A DNA stretch of 64,000 bases from Halolamina litorea (lineage in GTDB: Archaea; Halobacteriota; Halobacteria; Halobacteriales; Haloferacaceae). A model generated the notes under the pieces. That model was not told where the DNA came from, ran no database searches, and was given only the letters and a program-made list of their open reading frames with translations. This document shows, piece by piece, positions 25,253 through 33,809 of the stretch; position 1 is the stretch's first letter; every line of letters begins with the position of its first letter. Position numbers and translations under genes: made by a program. The stretch is from positions 1,116,001 through 1,180,000 of the forward strand of contig NZ_JANHGR010000001.1 in assembly GCF_026616205.1 (NCBI RefSeq), given 5' to 3'.

Positions 25253-26095
25253 TCACGGATCACGAGGCGGGTCCCGCTCCTCGCCGTCGAGCAGCCCCTC
25301 GATCCCCGAGAGGTCGTCGACGACGTAGTCGGGGGTCACGTCCGACCGCGCGAGTCGGGCGTCGTCGGTCACACCGGAGCGGACGAGGACGGTCGTCATC
25401 CCTGCGTCGGCGCCCAGCGCGATGTCCGTATCGAGGCGGTCGCCGACGACGAGACAGTCCTCGGGGGCACAGCCCAGTCGGTCGAGGGCGAGGGCACGAG
25501 TGATCGGGTGGGGCTTCCCGAGCACGGCGTCGGGGTCGCGCTCGGCGGTCCCGGAAACGGCAGCGATCATCGCGCCCGAGCCGGGAACGTCGCCCCCCGG
25601 TGCCGGAATCACGGCGTCGGGGTCGGTGCCAACGATCGGGAGGTCGCCCGCCCGGATCGTCCGTGACGCCCGCGTGAGCGTCTCGTAGTCGAAGGCTCGG
25701 TCGATGGAGACCACCGCCACGTCGGCGTCGCTCGCGGCTGCGTCGCCGTCTCCCTCCTCGTGGCCACCGATCCGGACCTCGAAGCCCGCCTCGGTCAACT
25801 GCTCGCGGACCCCCGACTCGCCGACGAGAAACACCGTCTGCCCCGGGTGCTCGCGTTCGAGGTACGCGACCGTGCTCGTACCGGCGGTGATGATCTGCTC
25901 GGGGTCGGCCTCCACGCCCGCCGCCCCGAGCTTCTCGGCGTAGGCCGGCGGTGCCTTCGTGGGGTTGTTGGAGACGAACAGTTTCGGGATCGAGCGGCTG
26001 TCGAGCGCCGCCAGTCCGTCGGCGGCGCCGGGCAGGAGCGTCTCGCCGCGTACGACCGTCCCGTCCACGTCGAGGATGGCGCCGGAGTAGCTCAC
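25253..26095 (-). CDS. HAD superfamily hydrolase, subclass IIA (NagD/phosphoglycolate phosphatase-like)
   Basis: 280 residues. HAD motifs are in order: motif I in ILDVDGTVVRG, motif II in FVSNNPTKAP, motif III Lys in VLGKPHPITRAL, motif IV in LVVGDRLDTDIALGADAGM. The large C2-type cap between motifs II and III marks subclass IIA (NagD, p-nitrophenyl phosphatase, phosphoglycolate phosphatase). Substrate not predictable. Same strand as surE, a plausible two-gene phosphatase unit. Confidence 0.9.
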   Translation of the reverse strand: MSYSGAILDVDGTVVRGETLLPGAADGLAALDSRSIPKLFVSNNPTKAPPAYAEKLGAAGVEADPEQIITAGTSTVAYLEREHPGQTVFLVGESGVREQLTEAGFEVRIGGHEEGDGDAAASDADVAVVSIDRAFDYETLTRASRTIRAGDLPIVGTDPDAVIPAPGGDVPGSGAMIAAVSGTAERDPDAVLGKPHPITRALALDRLGCAPEDCLVVGDRLDTDIALGADAGMTTVLVRSGVTDDARLARSDVTPDYVVDDLSGIEGLLDGEERDPPRDP

Positions 26096-26137
26096 GGCCG
26101 GGGTACGCGGGGCAGGGCTGAAAAGGCGCCGCTCGGG

Positions 26138-26584
26138 TCACTCCGGCGTGGTCACCGGAATCGTCACCGCCTCGTCGTCGCCGTCGTCGCTCTCGGGGAC
26201 GAGGTCGTCCAGCGCGGCTTCGAGGTTCCACTTGTTCGATTTGTACACCGCGTCGAACACCGGGCCGACGACCGGGATGGAGCCGCCGGCGACGTCGACG
26301 CCGACACGGGCGAGCATCTCCAGCAGCGTCGTGAACGAGACGCCCAGCCGAGCGGACTCGGCGACGATGTACAGCGAGATCCCGGCGCTGAGCGCGTCGC
26401 CGATCCCGGGGATCGCCGACAGCAGCGGGTCGAGGCCGATCCGGTACTCCACGACCGGCAGCCGGATCGACTCGTCCAGCGCCATCGCGACCGTCCGCAT
26501 TCGTTCGAGCGCCGCGCGGTCGACCGATTCGGGCACGCCGGCCGGGTCGATACCGTCGAACGCCGCCGCTATCTCGTCGGTCAT
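26138..26584 (-). CDS. DUF4112 membrane protein (second copy)
   Basis: 148 residues from the ATG at 26584; the frame continues upstream but only as shadow of the divergent gene. DUF4112 core: ALDESIRLPVVEYRIGLDPLLSAIPGIGD, a hydrophobic hairpin, then GVDVAGGSIPVVGPVFDAVYKSNKWN. The acidic tail (SDDGDDEAV) is longer than in the paralogue at 16772-17107. Function unknown. Confidence 0.8.
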   Translation of the reverse strand: MTDEIAAAFDGIDPAGVPESVDRAALERMRTVAMALDESIRLPVVEYRIGLDPLLSAIPGIGDALSAGISLYIVAESARLGVSFTTLLEMLARVGVDVAGGSIPVVGPVFDAVYKSNKWNLEAALDDLVPESDDGDDEAVTIPVTTPE

Positions 26585-26683
26585 GGCTGGATGTTGGGTC
26601 TTGAGCGTCGTAAGCGCTGTGCCGGTCGGCGGCGTGGGCCGCTGCCGGGGATAGTTAAGCCCCCCGCGGTCGAACGCCCCTCC

Positions 26684-27343
26684 ATGACCACCTTGGAAGT
26701 CGTCGACCGCTGGGAGAACGGCATCAGTTGGACGCTTGCGGAGGAACTGGACGGGATGCACCGCACGAGCCACGCCATCGACACCGAGGAGGGCGTCTGG
26801 CTCGTCGACCCCGTGGACGCCCCCGGACTCGACGACGAACTGGACGAACTGGGCGAGGTCGTCGGCGTGACGCTCCTGCTCGACCGGCACAAGCGCGACG
26901 CGGCCGCCATCGCGACCCGCCACGAGGTCCGGATCGCGCTCCCGACGCGGCTCTCGGGCATCACCGACGACCTCGACGCTCCCGTCGAGACCTACAGCGA
27001 ATCGCTGTCAGACACCGGCTTCCGGACGGTCACGGTCGTCGACAACCAACTCTGGCACGAGGTGGCGCTCCGGGACCCCGGGACGGGTACCCTGATCGTC
27101 CCCGAAGCCGTCGGGACGGCGGACTTCTTCCTCACCGGCGACGAACGCCTCGGCGTCCACCCGGCGCTGCGCCTGTTCCCGCCGCGGAAGGCCCTCGGGA
27201 AGCTCTCGCCCGACCGGATCCTCGTCGGCCACGGGCCCGGCGTGTTCGACGACGCCACCGGCGCGCTGGAGACCGCCCTCTCGAACTCCCGGCGGAGCGC
27301 GCCGAGATACTACCTCGGCCTCGCGCTGACGCCGTTCAAGTAG
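26684..27343 (+). CDS. Metallo-beta-lactamase-fold-like protein, metal site altered (tentative)
   Basis: 219 residues. The layout recalls an MBL-fold hydrolase: a beta region ending in GVWLVDPVDAPGLDDEL, then VTLLLDRHKRDAAAIATRH where MBL proteins have H-x-H-x-D-H, and near the end DRILVGHGPGVFDD, like the common GHG of the family. The metal motif here reads D-R-H-K-R-D, so normal zinc binding is doubtful. No signal or membrane segment. A TAGTTAAG element at about 26652 is a possible TATA box, divergent from the DUF4112 gene. The fold call is inference from motif order. Confidence 0.5.
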   Translation: MTTLEVVDRWENGISWTLAEELDGMHRTSHAIDTEEGVWLVDPVDAPGLDDELDELGEVVGVTLLLDRHKRDAAAIATRHEVRIALPTRLSGITDDLDAPVETYSESLSDTGFRTVTVVDNQLWHEVALRDPGTGTLIVPEAVGTADFFLTGDERLGVHPALRLFPPRKALGKLSPDRILVGHGPGVFDDATGALETALSNSRRSAPRYYLGLALTPFK

Positions 27344-27463
27344 TCGGCGGGGCCGTTCCGCCTCCGGCAAGGGTCCGCCGCTGGGTCCGCTGACGAGTCC
27401 TGCGAGGAGTCCGTCGTCCGGAATACCAAACTACTACTGCCTGACCCCCACATCTCGGACACG

Positions 27464-28222
27464 ATGACTCGGCCGCAGCTTACGCATATCCAGATCGACA
27501 ACTACGGCCCGTGGACCGTCGAACCCGAGCCACGCCGGGAGATGGACCTGCAGACGCTCCAGTCCCGGCTGTTCGCCGACTTGGCGCAGTTCGTCGGCTC
27601 GCGGGACGGCTACGTCTTCTTCACCCGGTTCGACAACATGGTCGCGGTCACCAACGGCCTCGACGAGAGCGGGCACGCGCTCCTGCAGGAGTCAATCGGC
27701 AACCGCTATCCGATCTCTATCAGCCTCGGGACTGCCGTCGACCCCGTGCCGATCGAGGCCCTCGAAGGCGCGACCGAACGCGTCCAGGAGGGGGGCAGCG
27801 CACAGGACCAGACACGCCGTGAGGTCCTCGCCGGCGAGTACCGGCCGCCCGAGGAGGGCGACGTGAGCATCGCCCACTTCGACGTGAACGACGCGACCGG
27901 GAAGTACACCGACCGGCTCAACGAGTTCGACTCCTTCATCCGGATCGAACAGTCCTACGCCAGCCTGATGCGCCACATGCGCGAGGCCCACGGCGCGCTG
28001 TCCTTCTTCGTCGGCGGCGACAACATCATCTCGGTCGTCCCGGAGATGACCGAGGCGGAGTACGAGGCGGCCATCGACCACGTCAGCGAGGACGCCGGCG
28101 TGGAACTCAAGGTCGGCGTCGGCCACGGCCCGACGCCCCACGACGCCGGGATCGACGCCAAGCACGCGCTGGAGGATTGCCGCTACGACGGCACCCGCGT
28201 CGAGTTCGCCGACCACGAGTAG
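27464..28222 (+). CDS. gch3: GTP cyclohydrolase III (archaeal type)
   Basis: 252 residues, the family length. Archaeal GTP cyclohydrolase III (GTP cyclohydrolase IIa) features are present: QLTHIQIDNYGPWTV at the start, then FADLAQFVGSRDGYVFFTRFDNMVAVTNG, and in the second half FFVGGDNIISVVPEMTE. The two halves are GGDEF/cyclase-like folds. It opens the GTP ring to 2-amino-5-formylamino-6-ribosylaminopyrimidinone phosphate, the first step of archaeal riboflavin and F420 synthesis. No other pathway genes adjoin it. Confidence 0.92.
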   Translation: MTRPQLTHIQIDNYGPWTVEPEPRREMDLQTLQSRLFADLAQFVGSRDGYVFFTRFDNMVAVTNGLDESGHALLQESIGNRYPISISLGTAVDPVPIEALEGATERVQEGGSAQDQTRREVLAGEYRPPEEGDVSIAHFDVNDATGKYTDRLNEFDSFIRIEQSYASLMRHMREAHGALSFFVGGDNIISVVPEMTEAEYEAAIDHVSEDAGVELKVGVGHGPTPHDAGIDAKHALEDCRYDGTRVEFADHE

Positions 28223-28235
28223 CGCCCGGGTCCGG

Positions 28236-28946
28236 TTACTGTTCGCCCTCCCGCTCGGCGTCGAGGTGGATCCCCCCGTCGTCGTCGACGCGCAGGTCGG
28301 CCGCGAGCGCCGGCGGGTTCGGCTCCTCCAGGTCGGCCGCGAGCCCCTTCCGGAGCGCCGTCACCAGCCCCTCCACGTCCTCGGGGTTCAGGTCGACGGT
28401 GAGTTCGAGGCCGACGTTCAGCGTCTCCGTGCCGTCATCGCTTCGCCCGGCGTCGTTCTCCGGCAGCGCGTACCGGCCGTTCTCCCGCTCGATCAGTCCG
28501 GTCCAGACGTAACACTCGAGCAGCGTCGTCAGTCCCGTCCGGACCCGCCCCTCCGGGTCCTCGTCGATGGTGTCAGCCAGTTCGGCGACGACTGCAGCCG
28601 CAGAGAGCGACCGTCCCGCGAGCGCGTCGTGGAGCGTGTCGGAGAGCGGCCAGTCGGCGAGCAGCGTTCCCAGCCGTTCGACGGCCGCGGCCGTGTCCCC
28701 CTCGGCGAGCGCACGGCCCAGTTCGATACCGGGGTCCGTGAGTCGGTGTTGCTGGTCCTCGGTCTGCAGCACGCCGAGTGACTCCAAGAAGCGTGTCTGT
28801 CGGCTCACGGAGTCGGCGAGGTCGAGGCGGTCCGCAACCGTCGACGTGCCGACGGCGTCGGTGTCGGCGCCGGCCTCGTACCACCCACGGACGACATCCA
28901 GCAGCGTCTCCCGACTCACCCCTTTCGGGACGTGGAGCGCAGTCAT
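28236..28946 (-). CDS. Conserved haloarchaeal protein with winged-helix-like start
   Basis: 236 residues, soluble, acidic. The first 70 residues look like a winged helix (VSRETLLDVVRGWYEAG, TSTVADRLDLADSVSRQTRFLESLGVLQ), with an alpha-helical middle and a short beta-rich end. The pattern suggests a transcription regulator or DNA-associated factor, but no known family is recognised. Its 3' end lies 14 bases from the convergent GTP cyclohydrolase gene. Confidence 0.55.
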   Translation of the reverse strand: MTALHVPKGVSRETLLDVVRGWYEAGADTDAVGTSTVADRLDLADSVSRQTRFLESLGVLQTEDQQHRLTDPGIELGRALAEGDTAAAVERLGTLLADWPLSDTLHDALAGRSLSAAAVVAELADTIDEDPEGRVRTGLTTLLECYVWTGLIERENGRYALPENDAGRSDDGTETLNVGLELTVDLNPEDVEGLVTALRKGLAADLEEPNPPALAADLRVDDDGGIHLDAEREGEQ

Positions 28947-28986
28947 GCTCCAAGCGGCGTCCGGCAGCGTGTTAAGCGCGCTGGCC

Positions 28987-29160
28987 TCACGCGTGGCGCA
29001 ACAGGAGGTAGCCGACGACGGCGAGGCCGACCAGCAGGAAGGCGAGGTAGGCGACGAAGCTCCGGTCGGCGTCCGCGAAGACGGCGTCGGCGACGACGCT
29101 CACGACGCCGAACAGCGCCAGCGCAACCCCGACCAGCAGGACCGTCTCGGCCAACGTCAC
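28987..29160 (-). CDS. 57-residue two-helix membrane protein
   Basis: Begins at a GTG at 29160 (VTLAETV); the in-frame extension upstream is shadow of the divergent gene. Two membrane helices, residues 6-26 (TVLLVGVALALFGVVSVVADA) and 36-54 (FVAYLAFLLVGLAVVGYLLL), joined by a short acidic loop, ending RHA. Same strand as the winged-helix-like gene 40 bases downstream. Function unknown. Confidence 0.55.
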   Translation of the reverse strand: MTLAETVLLVGVALALFGVVSVVADAVFADADRSFVAYLAFLLVGLAVVGYLLLRHA

Positions 29161-29244
29161 GCCCGGAACCGGGGCGGGACAGCGCTTAGCCGTTGTGGCT
29201 CGGGTTCCGCAACCGCTTTTTCCGTCCGGCCCCTCGGTCCCATA

Positions 29245-30159
29245 ATGACTGAGCCCGTTCCCGTCGCGGTTCCCCGGAAAGGGCGGCCGTTGGAGGCGGT
29301 GCTGGAGCGGGTCGCCACTGTCGCCGACAGCGAGGACGCCGAGGCGACGGTCGACCAGGTGACCTCCGTTCTCCGCTACGAGAAAGCGATCACGAAGGGC
29401 AACCAGACCGCCGAGAAGGGTAGCTACGAACGACTCGCGGAGTACTCCTCGCCCGTGGAGCCGTCGGGCCCCGAGTTCACCCTCATGCGCGACGACCGTG
29501 AGGGGAAGCCCCGCCGCATCGTCTTCGACAGCCTCACAATCGACCTCGGCGGCGTCCCCGTCCACCTCGTCGGCCGGGAGGAGCCGTTCCGTGCGCTCCG
29601 CACCCACGAGTTCGCGCTGGGTTTCGACGCCGCCGACCTGGTGCTTGAGGAGGTCGTCTCGCTCGGGCCCGAGGGGGTCGGCGACCTCGCGGCCGTGAAC
29701 GAACGCATCGACCCGGCCGAGTCCGACGTTCGCGTCGTGACCGGTCTCGGGGACACGGTGTACCACACGCTGCTGGCAGAACCGGACACGCTCCCCGCCG
29801 GCACCGATCTGAACCGCGAATACCTCGCGGAGTACGAGGGCCCGCTCTGTATCTCGCCGCGGTACGAGCGACTGGTCGAGGCGGTGCTCGGCATGGACGC
29901 CGTCGAGAACGTCGAGTTCGCCTACCCCGAGAACGGGCAGGAGGAGGAGGCCGCCATCGCCGAGGCCGGCCTCGGCGTCTACCTCACCGTCACCGGGGGC
30001 ACCGCTCGGGAGTACGGACTGGTGCTGGGCGAACAGCTATTCCCCAGCGAGACGGTGCTGCTCGAGAACACCGTCGAGGTCGCCGACGAGGAGCGCATCG
30101 AGTCGGTCCGCTCGATCATCTCCGGCGGGCTGCAGGAAGAGACCGAACTCTGGGCGTAG
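29245..30159 (+). CDS. HisG-like protein (ATP-phosphoribosyltransferase-type fold, tentative)
   Basis: 304 residues. The start VPVAVPRKGRPLEAVLERV resembles the HisG opening (V-P-x-K-G-R-L), and RTHEFALGFDAADLVLEEVVSLG resembles the part that follows in HisG. The region around residues 165-185 and the C-terminal GLGVYLTVTGGTAREYGLVLGEQL differ enough that true phosphoribosyltransferase activity is uncertain. No other his gene is near. It is probably a haloarchaeal paralogue with a changed role. Confidence 0.45.
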   Translation: MTEPVPVAVPRKGRPLEAVLERVATVADSEDAEATVDQVTSVLRYEKAITKGNQTAEKGSYERLAEYSSPVEPSGPEFTLMRDDREGKPRRIVFDSLTIDLGGVPVHLVGREEPFRALRTHEFALGFDAADLVLEEVVSLGPEGVGDLAAVNERIDPAESDVRVVTGLGDTVYHTLLAEPDTLPAGTDLNREYLAEYEGPLCISPRYERLVEAVLGMDAVENVEFAYPENGQEEEAAIAEAGLGVYLTVTGGTAREYGLVLGEQLFPSETVLLENTVEVADEERIESVRSIISGGLQEETELWA

Positions 30160-30222
30160 TCGACGCCTGATTCTTCGTGGCCGAGTCGTCAGAGCTTACC
30201 CGGCCGACACCGAGGCTCGGGC

Positions 30223-31044
30223 ATGGAACTCGAAGCCAGGTTCGGCCGTAGTCAGCCGATCGTCGGGATGGTCCACCTCGACCCGCTACCGGGCGCACCG
30301 AAGTTCGACGGCGACCGCGACGCCGTGATCGAGCACGCCCGCGCCGACGCTCGCGCGCTGGAAGCCGGCGGCGTCGACGCGATCATGGTCGAGAACTTCG
30401 GTGACGTGCCGTTCTACCCCGACGACGTACCCAAACACGTCGTCGCCTCGATGACGGCGGCGGCGGGCGCCGTCGTCGACGAGGTCGACCTGCCGGTCGG
30501 CGTGAACGTCCTCCGAAACGACGCTGCCGCCGATCTGGCGGTGGCACAGGCCGTCGGCGCGGAGTTCATCCGGGTCAACATCCACACCGGCGCCCGGGTG
30601 GCCGACCAGGGCATCATCCAAGGCAAGGCCTACGAGACGATGCGCGAGCGCGAGCGCCTCGGGGCCGACGTGGCGGTGTTCGCCGACCACGACGTGAAGC
30701 ACTCGGCGCCGATCGCCGCCGAGGACTTCACCGCCGAATCGTTCGCCGATAACGTCGAGCGCGGGCTCGCCGACGCGACCGTCGTCTCGGGGATGGGCAC
30801 CGGTCACGCCGTCGACCGCGAGGAGCTCCAGCAGGCCTCGGACCGGCGCGAGGAGTTCGGGCTGGACGTGCCGCTGTTCGTCGGGAGTGGCGTTACCCCC
30901 GACACGGTCGGGGACATCCTCTCGGTCGCCGACGGCGTCATCGTCGGCACCGCGCTGAAGTCCGGACCGGAGTCCGGCGACCCCGTAAGCGAGGAGCGAA
31001 CCCGGGAGCTCGTCGCCGCCGCCGACGAAGTCCGGGAGAACTGA
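30223..31044 (+). CDS. BtpA family protein
   Basis: 273 residues, TIM-barrel type. Family markers: IVGMVHLDPLPGAPKF, GVDAIMVENFGDVPF, LPVGVNVLRNDAAA, EFIRVNIHTGARVADQGIIQG, FADHDVKHSAP, GVTPDTVGDILSVADGVIVGTALK. BtpA was linked to photosystem I stability in cyanobacteria; archaeal members have no established role, and related SgcQ proteins sit in sugar operons. No signal peptide. Stands alone on the plus strand. Confidence 0.88.
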   Translation: MELEARFGRSQPIVGMVHLDPLPGAPKFDGDRDAVIEHARADARALEAGGVDAIMVENFGDVPFYPDDVPKHVVASMTAAAGAVVDEVDLPVGVNVLRNDAAADLAVAQAVGAEFIRVNIHTGARVADQGIIQGKAYETMRERERLGADVAVFADHDVKHSAPIAAEDFTAESFADNVERGLADATVVSGMGTGHAVDREELQQASDRREEFGLDVPLFVGSGVTPDTVGDILSVADGVIVGTALKSGPESGDPVSEERTRELVAAADEVREN

Positions 31045-31208
31045 GCGGCCGAACGGCTGACCGGCGCGCTGCGCCGCGACAGCTCGGGAACGCAGTCGCT
31101 CACGAGGCTGGCGAACAGGCGGCATCATCGTCGCCCGAGGCGCGTGCCACACACCCGCTGACGCCCCGGGGCCGTTCTCAGTGCATCGACGACGATGGTC
31201 GCGCTCTC

Positions 31209-31877
31209 CTACTTAAGCAGTCCGTCGAGGGTGTCCCGCAGCCAGTCCATCTCGTCCTCGTTGATGCGGTGGCCCATCCCTTCGTAGAGCCGCTTGCTCA
31301 CGTCGGCGCCGCGGCGCTCGTAGGCGTCGGCGGACTCGTGGACTCGGCTTTCCGGAATGTGCGGGTCCTCGTCGGAGCAGCCGAACAGGGCCGGCATCCC
31401 GTCGAAGTCCTCTTCGGCGGCGTCGGGCCACTCGGTCCCATCGGCGCCGATGAGGCCGCCGCTGAGTGCGGCGAGCCCCCCGTACCGCTGCGGGTTTCGG
31501 TAGACGTACTCGCTGGCGAGGCAGGCCCCCTGCGAGAAGCCGGTGACGACGATCCGTTCGTCGGGAATGCCGGCTTCACGGGCCAGTTCGACCGCGTCGT
31601 CGACGGCCCGGAGCGCCGAGTCGAGGTGGGGCTGGTTGGCCCCGCGGTCGGCCATGAAGGAGTTCGGGTACCAAGTGTTGTGGTACGCTTCCGGCGCGAT
31701 GTGTGCCACGCCGGAGCGGCCGAGTTCGTCGGCCATGTCGAGCACGCTCCCCGGTCGGGCGCCGCGGCCGTGGAGCAACACGAGCGCCGCGTCGGCGGCC
31801 TCCTTCGGCGCGCCGGCGGTCTTGATCGGCTGACCGGCGTGGGGGCCGTCGCCGCCCACCGTCGGGCCGTCAGTCAT
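31209..31877 (-). CDS. Alpha/beta hydrolase (phospholipase/carboxylesterase family, MhqD-like)
   Basis: 222 residues. GFSQGACLASEYV holds the nucleophile Ser, GCSDEDPHIP the Asp and YEGMGHRINEDEMDWL the His, all in the usual spacing for the carboxylesterase/YpfH/MhqD branch. The gene starts four bases inside the stop of the two-domain VOC gene. In Bacillus a related esterase (MhqD) accompanies ring-cleaving dioxygenases that detoxify hydroquinones; the same pairing is seen here. Quinone-linked function is inference from this context. Confidence 0.85.
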   Translation of the reverse strand: MTDGPTVGGDGPHAGQPIKTAGAPKEAADAALVLLHGRGARPGSVLDMADELGRSGVAHIAPEAYHNTWYPNSFMADRGANQPHLDSALRAVDDAVELAREAGIPDERIVVTGFSQGACLASEYVYRNPQRYGGLAALSGGLIGADGTEWPDAAEEDFDGMPALFGCSDEDPHIPESRVHESADAYERRGADVSKRLYEGMGHRINEDEMDWLRDTLDGLLK

Positions 31878-33079
31878 CGCTTCCCTCCCTGTGCTGTGTC
31901 GTCGATGTCGTCGGTGTCGTGTTCCTCATCGTCGTATCGGACCGGTTCGTCCAGCGGCGGCAGTTGGTCGCGGATCATCGACTCGTCGGCTTCGAGCCAC
32001 GGCGGCAGTCGGAGCTCGCTCCCCAGTTCCTCGATCGGTTCGTCGCGGTCGATCCCGGGGCCGTCGGTGGCGAGTTCGAACAGCACGCCGCCGGGGTCGC
32101 GGACGTACACCGAGTCGAAGTAGTAGCGTTCTCTGGGCTGTGATGGCGAGAGGCCGGCGTCGAGGAGGCGGTCGTGCCACGCGTCGAGTGCCGCGCGGTC
32201 GGGCATCCGAACCGCCACGTGATGGCCGGTACCGGCCCCTTCTTTCCCCCATGGCTCCTCGCGGCCGTAGAGGTCGACGACGGTGCCCGGTGTGGGGGCT
32301 TCGGCGAGGTCGGTCGTGTCGGCGTCCAGCCCCTCGGTTTCGACGCCGTCGGCGCCGGCGACGTAGCGTACCCGGTCACCTTCCTGCCCGACGAGGCCGA
32401 AGCCGAACAGTTCCAGCACGCGGCCGGTGACGTAGGGACTGTTCGAGCGGAGCGTTGTCGAGTGGATCCCGCGGATCGCGTGTTCGTCGGGGACGCTTTC
32501 GTTCCAAGGGTCGACCGGGGTTTCGTCGACGCCCAGCACGCCGGCGCCGGCGCTCTCGATCAGCGCGAGGTCGAGGCCGTCGCGGTCGGTGACGGTGAGG
32601 GTTCGCTCGCCGAAGCGCTCGCCAGCCTCCGCCTCGACCCCGTGGCTGGCGAGGCGTTCCTGCCAGTACTCTCGGCTCCCCTCGGGGATGGCGAACGCAG
32701 TCTCGCTCGGTTGGCCGGCGCCGCGGCGTCCGCCGGGGTCGAGGGGGTACGGGAACGCCGTGAACGTCGTCCCGCGGGTCGCTTCGGCGTCGCCGAAGTA
32801 GAGGTGATGGACCGCCGGCTCGTCGTGGTTGACGGTGCGCTTCACGAGTCGGAGTCCCAGCACGTCCCGGTAGAACGTCAGCGTCCCGTAGGGGTCGCCG
32901 CTGACGACCGAGAGGTGGTGGAGCCCGGGGGTGTCGGGCGCGTCGCTGGCTGCGGCGTCGCTATCGGCGTCGACGTCACCGGAACTCTCCGAGTTCCGGT
33001 TGGCAGACGAGGGTCTTCGACTCTCGTCGACGCCCGAGTCGGGAGCGAGCGTGTCGAGGTCGGGTTCCCGCTCGCTCAC
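31874..33079 (-). CDS. Ring-cleaving dioxygenase-like VOC protein (MhqO/MhqE type)
   Basis: 401 residues. After a Ser/Asp-rich leader of about 50 residues, the first VOC module starts at GLHHLSVVSGDPYGTLTFYRDVLGL and has HHLYFGDAEATRGT. A second pair of beta-alpha modules starts near IRGIHSTTLRSNSPYVTGRVLELFG and has GTGHHVAVRMPDRAAL, then GGVLFELATDGPG with a metal-ligand Glu. Repeated glyoxalase modules with these His and Glu residues fit iron-dependent extradiol dioxygenases. It overlaps both neighbouring genes by four bases. Confidence 0.83.
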   Translation of the reverse strand: MSEREPDLDTLAPDSGVDESRRPSSANRNSESSGDVDADSDAAASDAPDTPGLHHLSVVSGDPYGTLTFYRDVLGLRLVKRTVNHDEPAVHHLYFGDAEATRGTTFTAFPYPLDPGGRRGAGQPSETAFAIPEGSREYWQERLASHGVEAEAGERFGERTLTVTDRDGLDLALIESAGAGVLGVDETPVDPWNESVPDEHAIRGIHSTTLRSNSPYVTGRVLELFGFGLVGQEGDRVRYVAGADGVETEGLDADTTDLAEAPTPGTVVDLYGREEPWGKEGAGTGHHVAVRMPDRAALDAWHDRLLDAGLSPSQPRERYYFDSVYVRDPGGVLFELATDGPGIDRDEPIEELGSELRLPPWLEADESMIRDQLPPLDEPVRYDDEEHDTDDIDDTAQGGKR

Positions 33080-33717
33080 AGTCCCCCCGAACCGGAGGCG
33101 GCCGTCGTCGGGATCTCGATCTCCTCGATCGGGAGCCCCAGTTCCTCCAGCGCCGCGCGCATGTGCTCGTCCTTGACGTACTCGGCGCCCTCCTCGACGC
33201 GGTGGGCCTGCGCCCGGGCCAGCACTTCGCCCCGTCGGTCGTCGGGGATCTCGAACTTGTCCGCTGCGAGTTCGATCGTCAGCCCGTTGTGGTCACGGGT
33301 GTAGAGGGAGTGGAACGCGCCGCGATCGAACTCGTTGTAGCCGTAGCCGTGGTCCTCCAGCGCCTCCGCGATCTCGGCCATGCGCTCGCCGTCGATGCTG
33401 AACGCGAGGTGGTGGACCTGTCCGAGGCCGGTCCGCTGGGGCCGGCTGTCGGAGTCCCGGTCGTCGTTCACGAAGAACGTGATGATGCGGCCGTCGCCGG
33501 CGTCGAAGAAGAGGTGGGTCACCTCCGGCGCGTCGAGGTTCGGCTGGCGCAACACCAGCGGCATCCCGAGGATGTCCCGGTAGTACTCCACGGTGTCCTC
33601 CTCGTTGGACCCGATCAGGGTGATGTGGTCGACGCCGGTGACGCCGACGGGGCTGTCGGGCTTCTCGGCGGTGACGGGGATCTCGCTCTCGTCGGCTTGG
33701 GTGGGTGCGTCGGTCAT
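33076..33717 (-). CDS. VOC family protein (glyoxalase/dioxygenase fold)
   Basis: 213 residues. The VOC core starts at GVDHITLIGSNEEDTVEYYRDILGM, has THLFFDAGDGRIITFF and continues with GQVHHLAFSIDGERM and THDHNGLTIELA-type residues (TRDHNGLTIEL, with the Glu ligand). A helical C-terminal tail of about 50 residues is extra. It leads the three-gene unit with the MhqO-like and esterase genes, overlapping the next by four bases. Confidence 0.82.
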   Translation of the reverse strand: MTDAPTQADESEIPVTAEKPDSPVGVTGVDHITLIGSNEEDTVEYYRDILGMPLVLRQPNLDAPEVTHLFFDAGDGRIITFFVNDDRDSDSRPQRTGLGQVHHLAFSIDGERMAEIAEALEDHGYGYNEFDRGAFHSLYTRDHNGLTIELAADKFEIPDDRRGEVLARAQAHRVEEGAEYVKDEHMRAALEELGLPIEEIEIPTTAASGSGGL

Positions 33718-33809
33718 GGTTGTCTCGTGTTACCGGCTTCGGCTCCGACGGGTAAAGCCGTTCGCGGACACGGGGGCCACCCGGTGACACGAGGGTAAGT
33801 GGCCGGTCG

